A DNA stretch of 27,362 nucleotides from an uncultured Eggerthella sp. (GTDB lineage Bacteria > Actinomycetota > Coriobacteriia > Coriobacteriales > Eggerthellaceae): the NCBI GenBank assembly GCA_900544455.1, contig UQVJ01000013.1:1-27362 (forward strand). Direction: 5' to 3'. Shown here piece after piece: positions 15,667 to 23,506 of this stretch (its first letter is position 1; every line of letters starts with the position of its first letter). The notes under the pieces were generated by a model. The model saw only the letters and a list, made by a program, of their open reading frames with translations. It was not told the origin of the DNA and did not search any database. Position numbers and translations under genes: made by a program.

Positions 15667-17544
15667 CTATTCGGCAAACTGCGAATTATACAGCTCAGCA
15701 TAGGCGCCGCCCTTAGCCAGCAGTTCATCGTGAGTCCCCTGCTCCACGATATCGCCCTCTTGAAGAACCAGGATCAGGTCGGCGTTTCGGATGGTGGAAA
15801 GACGATGGGCAATAACAAACGAGGTGCGCCCCTCCATCAAATTATCCATAGCCATCTGAATGCGTTCTTCGGTGCGCGTATCAACCGAACTGGTTGCCTC
15901 ATCCAGAATCAGCATGCGCCTGTCAGCCAAAATGGCGCGGGCGATGGTCAAAAGCTGGCGTTGCCCCTGGCTGATATTGCTCGCATCTTCATTGATCTCC
16001 ATATCGTAGCCATCTGGCAACGTATGGATGAAATGATCGGCGAACGCCGCCTTCGCCGCCGCTTCAACCTCTTCATCAGTTGCACCGAGGCGACCGTACC
16101 GTATGTTTTCCCGAATCGTCCCCTTGAACAGCCAGGTATCCTGCAAAACCATGCCGAATAGCGAGCGTAAATCGTTGCGATCAAACTCGCGCACATCGTG
16201 ACCGCCTACGCGGATTGAACCACTGTCAACGTCATAGAAACGCATCAGCAGTTTGACGATGGTTGTTTTGCCGGCGCCAGTCGGCCCAACCAATGCAACG
16301 GTTTGCCCGCGTTGAACTGCAGCTGAAAAATCCTTGATGATAGGCTTGCCGGATTCATAGCCAAAATGGACATGGTCGAACTCCACACCGCCCGAAACAT
16401 CCGAAGCCTTTGCCGTTGCTACGGTCTTCGGCTCCTCTTCAGCTTCAAGAAATGCAAATACACGCTCAGCCGAAGCTGCCATTTGCTGCAGCACGTTGGA
16501 CACCTGAGCGAGCTGGGTAATAGGCTGCGTGAAATTCTTCACGTACTGGATAAAAGCCTGAATATCGCCTACCGTGATGCGCCCACCAATAGCGAAGAGC
16601 GCACCGGCAATAGCAACGGCAACGTAGCCTAGGTTGCTCACAAAATTCATCACAGGCATCATCAGACCCGAAAGGAACTGCGACTTCCACGCCGATTCGT
16701 ACAATTCTGCGTTCGTTTTCTTGAACTGCGCCAGCACATCACCCTCTTTGTTGAAGGCGCGCACCACAGCCTGCCCGGAAAATGCCTCTTCAACCTGCCC
16801 GTTGATAGCGCCAAGACGATTTTGCTGCATACGGAAGTATTTCTGGCTTCGGCCGACCACCACCTTCACCAAGATGGCTGAAAGAGGAATCACCAGCAGG
16901 GCGATAAGCGTCATTGGCACGTTGATGGAAAGCATCATGACCAACACGCCAATTACCGTAGCGGTAGAGGTGATCAGCTGCGTCACGCCCTGGTTGAGGC
17001 TTTGCCCCAACGTATCGATGTCATTGGTGATACGTGAAAGCACGTCACCGGTGCTGGTACGCTCAAAATACCCCATAGGCAACGCATCGATCTTCTGGGC
17101 GATGCGCTGTCGGAGAAGGTAGCAGGTTTTTTGCGTGACATGAGTCATCAGCCAACCTTGGACAAATGAGCACAGGGCAGAAAAAGCATAGAGCGCAAGG
17201 GTTGTTAGCAGGATAGTGCCTACCACATCGAAACGAATACCGCCCGTGCCGGCGATTTTCGCCGTGACACCCTCGAAAAGCTCAGTAGTGGCAGTCGAGA
17301 GAACCTTCGGACCGACAATGTTAAACACGGTGGAGGCGATGGCAAAGGCAAACACCGCTCCCAATGCAAACTTGAATTTGCCCATGAAAGCCAGCAGCTT
17401 CAGTATGGAGCCCTTGAAATCTCCTGCCTTTTCGCCAGGCACCATGCCCCCACGCCCCATCGGCCCACGACGACGGGGCTGGGTGCTGGCGCGGGCAGCA
17501 ATGGGCTCGTTTTCCTGATTATTTCTTTCCTCGTCGATGCTCAT
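15667..17544 (-). CDS. ABC exporter half-transporter with consensus ATPase motifs
   Basis: This 625-residue type IV exporter subunit has a basic Gly/Arg-rich N-terminus (RRRGPMGRGGMVPGEKA), a six-helix transmembrane domain (about 45-350) and an ATPase domain. Walker A is GPTGAGKTT (about 420), the signature is NISQGQRQLLTIARA (about 525) and Walker B is MLILDEATSSVD with the catalytic Glu (about 546), followed by the H-loop in IAHRLSTIRNA. The signature has Gln where LSGGQ has the first Gly. The start ATG overlaps the stop of the preceding ABC gene by one base (TGATG) and is served by GGAGGTGA. Together the two form a heterodimeric exporter of the BmrCD/TM287-288 type, probably for drugs, lipids or peptides; the substrate is unknown. 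Confidence 0.93.
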   Translation of the reverse strand: MSIDEERNNQENEPIAARASTQPRRRGPMGRGGMVPGEKAGDFKGSILKLLAFMGKFKFALGAVFAFAIASTVFNIVGPKVLSTATTELFEGVTAKIAGTGGIRFDVVGTILLTTLALYAFSALCSFVQGWLMTHVTQKTCYLLRQRIAQKIDALPMGYFERTSTGDVLSRITNDIDTLGQSLNQGVTQLITSTATVIGVLVMMLSINVPMTLIALLVIPLSAILVKVVVGRSQKYFRMQQNRLGAINGQVEEAFSGQAVVRAFNKEGDVLAQFKKTNAELYESAWKSQFLSGLMMPVMNFVSNLGYVAVAIAGALFAIGGRITVGDIQAFIQYVKNFTQPITQLAQVSNVLQQMAASAERVFAFLEAEEEPKTVATAKASDVSGGVEFDHVHFGYESGKPIIKDFSAAVQRGQTVALVGPTGAGKTTIVKLLMRFYDVDSGSIRVGGHDVREFDRNDLRSLFGMVLQDTWLFKGTIRENIRYGRLGATDEEVEAAAKAAFADHFIHTLPDGYDMEINEDASNISQGQRQLLTIARAILADRRMLILDEATSSVDTRTEERIQMAMDNLMEGRTSFVIAHRLSTIRNADLILVLQEGDIVEQGTHDELLAKGGAYAELYNSQFAE

Positions 17545-19754
17545 CACTCATCACCTCCTTTCAGTTCTTCCTCAGACAACTGGGATTCGGCAATCTCGCG
17601 ATACGTTGGGCAGGCCTTCATCAAGTGCGAGTGGGTACCGCAACCAACCATCTTCCCTTCCTCAAGCACCACGATCTTGTCGGCGTTGAGCACCGTAGAG
17701 ATGCGCTGCGCCACCACGATCACCGTCTTACCCGCGGCATTCTTCGCCAAAGCGCGGCGCAGCTTAGCGTCGGTTGCGTAATCAAGCGCAGAAAAACTGT
17801 CATCGAACAGCAGCACGCGGGCATCGGTTGCCAACGCGCGCGCAATCGAAAGACGCTGGCGTTGGCCTCCTGAAACATTGGTTCCTCCTTGGCTGATTGC
17901 AGTTTGCATGCCTTCCGCCTTGGCATCTATGAACTCGATAGCTTGCGCGATTTCAGCTGCCGATCGAATGCGTTCCTCGCCCATTGCCTCGTCGGAATAG
18001 GCGATGGTCGACCCTATGGTGCCCGAGAACAGGAACGCCTTCTGGGGCACGTAGCCGAGCTCTTTTCGCAATTCCCCTTGATTCATATCGCGAACATCAA
18101 CACCGCCCACGCGAACCGCTCCATCCGTCACATCGTAGAAGCGCTCGATGAGCTTTAAAATGCTCGATTTGCCCGATCCCGTAGGGCCGATGATGGCGGT
18201 AGTCTGACCTGGTTCAGCCGTGAAATCAATGTCTTCAAGAACAGGGCTGCTGTTCTTGCTGTAGGCAAAGGTGACATGGTCGAATTGAACGGCAAGGCCC
18301 TCCGCGGCCGGATCGAGCCCGCATGCTTTCGACTGAAGGGGGTCCACGATAGAGCTTTCCGTTTCCAGAACCTCGTTAACGCGACGTGCCGCAACATCGG
18401 CACGCGGCAGCATGATCGCAATCATGCCGATCATCAAGAATGACATGACAATAACCATGGAGTACGTAATGAAGGCGATCATGTCACCGGTTTGAATCGT
18501 GCCCGCATCGATGTAGGATCCACCTACCCACACGATAAGAACCGAAACGGCATTCATAACCAACATCATTGTGGGCATCATGAATGCCATGGTCCGGTTC
18601 GTGAACAATTGCGTGCGATACAGTGCCGTGCTTGCCTTGTCGAAGCGCTCTTCCTCATATTGTTGCCTATCGAATGCGCGGATGACGGATAGACCGGTAA
18701 GCATTTCACGCGATACCAGGTTCACACGGTCGATCAGTTTCTGCATCATCTTGAACTTCGGCATGGCAACCGCCATGAGTATGCCGATGATGACAGCTAT
18801 CACCAGCACTGCAAGCACAATAATCCAACTCATCGAAACGTTCGTCTGCGAAACCATGACGATACCGCCAATAGCAAGAATCGGCGAGTACAGAACCATG
18901 CGCAGGAGCATCACCATTACCATCTGGATTTGCTGGATATCGTTAGTGCCGCGTGTAATGAGAGAAGCCGCAGAAAAAGACTGGACCTCGGCATCCGAGA
19001 AGGAAATAACTTTCTCGAAAAGGCGCTCACGCAAGCCTCGAGCGGTCTTTGCCGCCGTTCGCGACGCGATGAAGCCAACCGCAATCGAGGCAACCATCAT
19101 CAATGCTGCAACTCCCAGCATCCGAGCGCCCAACCAGACAAGATAGTTCATCTGCATGGCGCCCATGTCGATACCAAGCTGCTCATACTCGGCTTTGGTT
19201 GCCATTATTGCCTGCTGCTGGATAAGGGACTCGTCAATGGGCCCGAATGCTTTTTGGGCCTGAGACATCGCCTCGCCAACCTGGGTCTTGCTGATGATTC
19301 CTGCCTGATATGCAGCATACAGCTGAGGCAAATCGAAATCCTCTGGGACGCCATCGAATGCCGGCAACCCTTCTTTCTGTTGACCCCTCAGAGAATCCGC
19401 CATCTGATCGGAAAAATGAACAACCACAAGAGGAAGGGCAATCGCAGAGTTAAGATCCTCACGTTGTTCGGCACCTTGCTCGGTTAGGGCATAGTTCCCA
19501 TCTGAATCCTGCTTATAGGAACTGCGCAACAGCTGCTCGTCGGCATCGGATGCCAGCATGCAGGCATAGTTGAACGTATCGGAGCTCATAACGCTAGGCG
19601 AACAATCTTCGATGCCGCCTTGCTGAATGCCAACGTCAACCAAGTCCGACGTGTAGCGAGGAAGCGACAGATCGGCAAAAGCTTGCACAATAAGAAGAAC
19701 CACGATAAGGGCTACAGCCACTTTCGATTGCTTCAGATACCCAATTATGCGCAT
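17544..19754 (-). CDS. ABC exporter half-transporter with degenerate Walker B and long extracellular insert
   Basis: This 736-residue type IV exporter subunit starts at ATG 19754 (MRIIGYLKQSKVAVALIVVL) with AAAGGGGGA upstream. A large hydrophilic insertion (about residues 40-195, rich in Gln, Asp and Ser) separates helices 1 and 2 and is predicted to lie outside the cell. The ATPase domain has Walker A GPTGSGKSS (about 525), a perfect signature NVSGGQRQRLSIARA (about 628) and Walker B VLLFDDSFSALD, where Asp replaces the catalytic Glu. In known heterodimeric exporters this marks the degenerate site, completed by the partner's non-consensus signature, which is seen in the next gene. The gene start overlaps the marR stop by ten bases, so regulator and exporter form one operon. 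Confidence 0.93.
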   Translation of the reverse strand: MRIIGYLKQSKVAVALIVVLLIVQAFADLSLPRYTSDLVDVGIQQGGIEDCSPSVMSSDTFNYACMLASDADEQLLRSSYKQDSDGNYALTEQGAEQREDLNSAIALPLVVVHFSDQMADSLRGQQKEGLPAFDGVPEDFDLPQLYAAYQAGIISKTQVGEAMSQAQKAFGPIDESLIQQQAIMATKAEYEQLGIDMGAMQMNYLVWLGARMLGVAALMMVASIAVGFIASRTAAKTARGLRERLFEKVISFSDAEVQSFSAASLITRGTNDIQQIQMVMVMLLRMVLYSPILAIGGIVMVSQTNVSMSWIIVLAVLVIAVIIGILMAVAMPKFKMMQKLIDRVNLVSREMLTGLSVIRAFDRQQYEEERFDKASTALYRTQLFTNRTMAFMMPTMMLVMNAVSVLIVWVGGSYIDAGTIQTGDMIAFITYSMVIVMSFLMIGMIAIMLPRADVAARRVNEVLETESSIVDPLQSKACGLDPAAEGLAVQFDHVTFAYSKNSSPVLEDIDFTAEPGQTTAIIGPTGSGKSSILKLIERFYDVTDGAVRVGGVDVRDMNQGELRKELGYVPQKAFLFSGTIGSTIAYSDEAMGEERIRSAAEIAQAIEFIDAKAEGMQTAISQGGTNVSGGQRQRLSIARALATDARVLLFDDSFSALDYATDAKLRRALAKNAAGKTVIVVAQRISTVLNADKIVVLEEGKMVGCGTHSHLMKACPTYREIAESQLSEEELKGGDE

Positions 19755-20263
19755 GGAATCCCCCTTTCGGGAATACCGCACTCATGGGAAACGGGAACGA
19801 ACGAATCTGATGCCTCAGCGTAATCGCAGATCTTTTCTAGAATCATTACCAATTGATTCATGTTGTCGATGCCGACGATTTCAACCATATCCATGAACTG
19901 CTTGCTGCGTTCGCGGCGAAGCTGCGCAGAGAGCGATTGGCCCTTTTCCGTAAGGCCTATGCGAACAGAACGCAGATCGCCCTCGGCACGCGCTCGCACA
20001 ATAAAACCCTTCCGCTCAAGGCTTTTCAGGAGCTGGGATACCGCACTGGCGGAGACGCGTAGACGACGCGCGATGTCGGAAGGCTTGACGCTGAGCTGCT
20101 GTTCGTCAGCGCAAAACAGAAGCACAAGGGCGTGAACCCCCATCGGGGTAAGACCATCCATGCTCGGGGACAAGGCGGGGCGTAAACGCTTAAGCCGACG
20201 AGTCAGTGCGGTAATCTCATTCTCCAGCGATTCAGGAGAACGGTCGCAGGCGGTTTCGTTCAT
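19745..20263 (-). CDS. MarR-family transcriptional regulator of the ABC exporter operon
   Basis: This 172-residue protein has a central winged helix-turn-helix: VKPSDIARRLRVSASAVSQL (about 59-78), then ERKGFIVRARAEGDLRSVRI with the wing, and LTEKGQSLSAQL. Flanking helices (ALTRRLKRL at the N-terminus, MNQLVMILEKICDYAEA at the C-terminus) would form the dimer interface. MarR proteins are usually repressors released by small ligands, often regulating the efflux pump encoded beside them, as here. The start has AAGGAG eight bases upstream. Its stop lies ten bases inside the following ABC gene. Upstream palindromes (20280-20317) are candidate autoregulatory operators. Confidence 0.93.
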   Translation of the reverse strand: MNETACDRSPESLENEITALTRRLKRLRPALSPSMDGLTPMGVHALVLLFCADEQQLSVKPSDIARRLRVSASAVSQLLKSLERKGFIVRARAEGDLRSVRIGLTEKGQSLSAQLRRERSKQFMDMVEIVGIDNMNQLVMILEKICDYAEASDSFVPVSHECGIPERGIPCA

Positions 20264-20279
20264 ATATGAGGCTCCTTAA

Positions 20280-20325
20280 CCATTTAATGGCTTAATAGTT
20301 TAGGTACTTAACTAGTTTTCGGGCA
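20280..20325 (-). promoter_or_regulatory. Candidate promoter/operator of the marR-ABC operon
   Basis: This AT-rich segment directly upstream of marR contains three short palindromes: AACTAGTT (20310-20317, perfect), TTAGGTACTTAA (20300-20311, one mismatched pair) and CCATTTAATGG (20280-20290, symmetric around its centre and next to the ribosome-binding site). Read on the minus strand, TTGCCC and TAAACT are 18 bases apart and could be -35 and -10. The arrangement fits an autoregulated MarR promoter; operator assignment is inference. Confidence 0.45.
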
Positions 20326-20329
20326 AAGA

Positions 20330-20368
20330 AAACGCCGGATGCATGCGACAAACACAAATCCGGCGTTT
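20330..20368 (-). terminator. Rho-independent terminator downstream of thrH
   Basis: AAACGCCGGAT (20330-20340) and ATCCGGCGTTT (20358-20368) form a perfect 11-bp stem with a 17-nt loop. On the minus strand it continues into TTTTCTTT. It lies about 135 bases after the thrH stop codon and immediately upstream of the marR promoter, separating the two units. Confidence 0.75.
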
Positions 20369-20500
20369 AACCATTCTTGGTACAACCAAAGCATGCAGGT
20401 GGATCACCTGCAGGTTTCGACCCTGATGGTTAAAGGTCTCGGTGCCATGGGCGAACGTCCCGATGACTACCCAACGGGTTTCAGCCTCAATGATTAAGGG
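20367..20500. other. Candidate structured RNA segment in the thrH 3' region
   Basis: TTAACCAT (20367-20374) can pair with ATGGTTAA (20426-20433), enclosing TTGGT/ACCAA (20377-20389) and GCAGGTG/CACCTGC (20395-20411), a nested three-way-junction-like fold on either strand. A 24-base motif starting GGTTTCGACCC (20413-20436) recurs imperfectly as GGTTTCAGCC (20477-20500). On the minus strand the region lies between the thrH stop and its terminator. It matches no riboswitch or tRNA consensus I recognise. It could be a 3' UTR element, a small RNA or a decayed repeat. Confidence 0.35.
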
Positions 20501-20503
20501 GCG

Positions 20504-21103
20504 TTAAAGGGCAGCTTTGATGCCCGCCATCAATTCGGCATATTCCTCAAATGCGGGGATGGTGGGATTGTCCGCTTTGATGGAATCGGTGCTCTTGAAC
20601 AGGAAGCCCGCCTTGCTAGCCTTGATCATTCCCAAATCGTTAAAGCTGTCACCTGCGGCAATGGTTTCCAGTCCTGCCTGATGCAACGCCTGAACGGTGG
20701 TAAGCTTCGACTGCTCGCAGCGCATCTTGAAGCCCGTAACCGTACCATCTTCGGCCACCTCAAGCTCATTGCAGAACAGCGTGGGCCAGCCGAGCTTCTT
20801 CATAAGGGGTTGGGCAAACTGGGTGAACGTATCCGAAATGATAATCACTTGGGTAAGCTCGCGCAGCTCATCCAAGAACTCCTTTGCGCCGGGCATAGGA
20901 TCGATGGTAGCGATAACGTCCTGGATCTCTTTCAATCCCAACCCATGCTCCTTGAGGATGCCGAGTCGATAGTTCATGAGCTTGTCGTAATCAGGTTCGT
21001 CACGCGTGGTTTTCTTCAATTCGGGAATATTGGTTGCCTCAGCAAAGGCAATCCATATCTCAGGAACCAAAACACCTTCAAGATCCAAGCACACTACATT
21101 CAT
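20504..21103 (-). CDS. thrH: Phosphoserine phosphatase / homoserine phosphotransferase ThrH
   Basis: This 199-residue HAD-superfamily enzyme begins MNVVCLDLEGVLVPEIWIAF, which closely matches the characteristic ThrH N-terminus and carries the nucleophilic Asp in DLEGVL. Further HAD motifs are VIIISDTFTQFAQPL (Ser/Thr motif), the Lys near KLTTVQALHQ, and IAAGDSFNDLGMI (acidic motif). ThrH dephosphorylates phosphoserine and can pass the phosphate to homoserine, linking serine and threonine biosynthesis; that activity is known for the Pseudomonas enzyme and assumed here. The start has AAAGAGG upstream. The gene appears monocistronic, with a terminator about 135 bases downstream and an unusual structured-looking 3' region between. 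Confidence 0.93.
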   Translation of the reverse strand: MNVVCLDLEGVLVPEIWIAFAEATNIPELKKTTRDEPDYDKLMNYRLGILKEHGLGLKEIQDVIATIDPMPGAKEFLDELRELTQVIIISDTFTQFAQPLMKKLGWPTLFCNELEVAEDGTVTGFKMRCEQSKLTTVQALHQAGLETIAAGDSFNDLGMIKASKAGFLFKSTDSIKADNPTIPAFEEYAELMAGIKAAL

Positions 21104-21220
21104 CGCAACCTCTTTCCATGCGCAGGTATTTTCTTTTCGTTTGCAGAATAACCGAAACGTTCACGCTCGCAACTCACACTTTTGTATACGGCCAATGCGG
21201 CGCTTCCTTTAACGCCCTCC

Positions 21221-23148
21221 CTAAAGCGATACCGCCAGCTCGTACGCTTCCCGCAAGGCATCGATGGCACGACGGGCTTTCGCGGCATCGCCGACCACAT
21301 GAACCGAAATGGCGCGCTGCGCCAACGCTTCCGAAAGCTGATCATCGGCAACGTACCCCATGGCAAGCACCACCGAATCAAACCCGCGCAATTCACGCAA
21401 TTGTCCGGTTGGCACGTCTTCATATTCCACGCCATCAGCATAGAAACGGCAGATCTTAGCGTTTGGAACCTGACGTACGCCATGCTCGGCAAAGCTACGC
21501 ATCAAAACGGTACGGTGTTCCGCCACCATATCGGCCGCCAAATTCTCACGGTATTCGGCAACAGTAACGCTATGCCCCAACTCGGCCAGCAAATCGGCAA
21601 TCTCACAGCCGACCATCCCTCCACCGGCAACCAACACGTTCTTCCCCGGATATGCCTTTCCTGCCAAGACATCTCCTCCACGCAAGACCGCAGAAGATCC
21701 GATGCCTTCAATGGGAAGCACTAAAGTTCGGGCACCCGTAGCCACCACGACTTCATCGGGGTGCAACGCGGCGATATCATCAGGCAGCATCTTTGCACCA
21801 AGACGTATCTCGACGCCCGCCTTTTGCGCGCGCACCACCCACGAGCGAACCATGTCCGCAATAGGGCCTTTGCCCGGCGGAAATGATGCCAAACGCATGT
21901 TCCCGCCCAACGTGTTAGCCCCCTCAAACAAAATCACCTCATGCCCACGCTCGGCGCTGATAGCAGCTGTTGCCAGACCCGCAATGCCACCGCCAACCAC
22001 GACAATACGCTTAACCGCAACCGCCGCGGGTCGATTTCGCTCTCATGTCCCAAACGAGGATTCGCCAAACAGCGTATGGGCTTGCCCGCATACATATTGG
22101 CAACGCACCCCTGAAGGCAGGCGATGCATGGCATCGCATCCTCTTCGCGGCCCTCGGCATATTTACGGGGCATATCGGGGTCGGCCAAACTCTGACGTCC
22201 GAATGCCACAAGATCGCACTTCCCCTGCTCGACTAGGAGCTCGGGCAAATACGGATCGGTGAAACGACCCACGGAAATGACGGGGACGCTGATGCATCCC
22301 TTGATCTTCGCCACCATATCAGCGTTGAATCCAGCGTGGACCGAGGTGGGAGCCCACATGAATTCATCCCGCAAATGAACCGCACGGGAAACATGTAGCG
22401 CATCGGCGCCGCATTCCTCAAGGGAACGTGCAATGACGCACGCATCGTTCACATCGATGCCACCTGGCTCTTCGTCGGCTGCGTTGATGCGGCACAGCAC
22501 CGCCATCCCGTCTCCGACACGCCTGCGAATCTCTTCCAATATCAAGCGGGGAAAGCGCATGCGATTCTCAAACGATCCACCGAACTCGTCGATACGCTTA
22601 TTGGTTCGCGGGGAAATGAACGAGCTGACCAGGTAGCCATGAGCCATATGCACCTCCACCGCATCCGCGCCCGCCTGAAGGGCACGTTCGGCGGCATCCC
22701 CATAACCCCGAACCAGCTCGTACACCTTCTCGGTTGGCACCTCTTCGGGCACATCACGCCCGCATGCCGCGGGAATGGGAGAGGCCGCCTGCAATGGAGC
22801 ACCTGCATTTTTCGCATTGCCCTCGGGGCCGGCATTCTGCAGCTGCACCGAGACTTTGGATCCATGCCTATGGCAGGCATCGACAACGGCGCGCAAACTA
22901 GGAATGGAATCGTCGCTATAAAGGCAAGGCTTCAAGGGACCGCCCTTCGCACCGCGATGCACCACCGTAGCCTCGATGGTTATCAAGCCGAAGCCCCCAG
23001 CTGCTCGCGCCTCATAGTAGGCGCGCGACTGATCGGACCAACTCCCATCGGAGTTGGCAAAATTGTTTCCCATTGGCGGAACAACAAAACGATTCGGCAC
23101 TTCCATAGGACCGATCTTGATAGGCGAATAGAGACAGCGGTACGGCAT
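21221..23148 (-). pseudogene. NADH:flavin oxidoreductase with 4Fe-4S and FAD/NAD(P) domains, frameshifted
   Basis: The family is the Old-Yellow-Enzyme-like reductases such as 2,4-dienoyl-CoA reductase and BaiCD/BaiH. The start is ATG 23148 (MPYRCLYSPIKIGPMEVPNR) with AAGGAG upstream. The FMN barrel has VEVHMAHGYLVSSFISPRTN and FGGSFENRMRF. The 4Fe-4S site is C-x2-C-x3-C-x11-C in CIACLQGCVANMYAGKPIRC. At 22028-22030 the frame shifts: the first frame runs to a stop at 21934, while the correct continuation VKRIVVVGGGIAGLATAAIS (FAD dinucleotide fold) is in another frame and runs to the stop at 21221. Restoring one C in the minus-strand CCC run gives one 642-residue protein, the normal family length. 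The substrate (enoyl-CoA, enone, bile acid or flavonoid) is unknown. Either a recent pseudogene or a sequencing error. Confidence 0.82.
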
Positions 23149-23506
23149 AAGATACTCCTTCATTTCCGCTCGCAAGCACGACCCTAGGGACACCCGGCAC
23201 GGTAGCAACGTCCCGCCAAAGCAAAGCGGAACGCAATAGCCCTTTGCGGATTGGTAGACAAACCATGCGAACTTTCGTCCCGATGGTTCTTTTGCCTAGT
23301 GCGATCATAGCGGTTTTCCCTGCTCGGCGAACGGCGTTCACTATTCGTTTGTGACGCATTTTGCAAAAAAACAGCTCCCTTTATTCCCTAGATTTGCCCG
23401 TTTGACAGATTCACAACGCCAGTGAAACTCGAATCCCTAGTATTGGGGCGTTCTATTTTTTGCATAAGCAAGAGCAGAGTGTCCCCTATTCGAAAGAGAG
23501 AAACCT
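23149..23506. other. Divergent intergenic region upstream of lactate permease
   Basis: No credible gene is seen. The right half is AT-richer and carries a consensus -35 (TTGACA at 23402-23407) for the permease gene, but the hexamer 17 bases later (AAACTC) is a poor -10. TTTGTGACGCATTTTGCAAA near 23350 is a loose, asymmetric inverted repeat that could bind a regulator. The left half, next to the oxidoreductase start, shows nothing I recognise. Confidence 0.4.
23402..23430 (+). promoter_or_regulatory. Possible promoter of the lactate permease gene
   Basis: TTGACA (23402-23407) is a perfect -35 hexamer. Seventeen bases downstream lies AAACTC, a weak -10. The start codon is 77 bases further on, leaving a leader of moderate length. 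A weak -10 would suit activator-dependent control, for example by lactate, but no regulator gene is adjacent. Confidence 0.35.

Noticed and set aside
20424..20496. A 23-codon plus-strand reading frame beginning MVKGLGAMGERPDD
   Set aside because: It has no ribosome-binding site and no recognised family; its similarity to the neighbouring short frame is explained by the DNA direct repeat.
20413..20503. Fluoride riboswitch-like phrase (CCCGATGACTACC) on the plus strand
   Set aside because: The GATGACT phrase recalls the crcB motif, but the required 5' half (GGCGATG...CGCC...AAC) is absent and no fluoride exporter follows.
21221..23148. Naming the oxidoreductase as daidzein reductase or BaiCD
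   Set aside because: The length and domains fit, but many paralogues share this layout in Eggerthellaceae, and nothing in the sequence or neighbours fixes the substrate.
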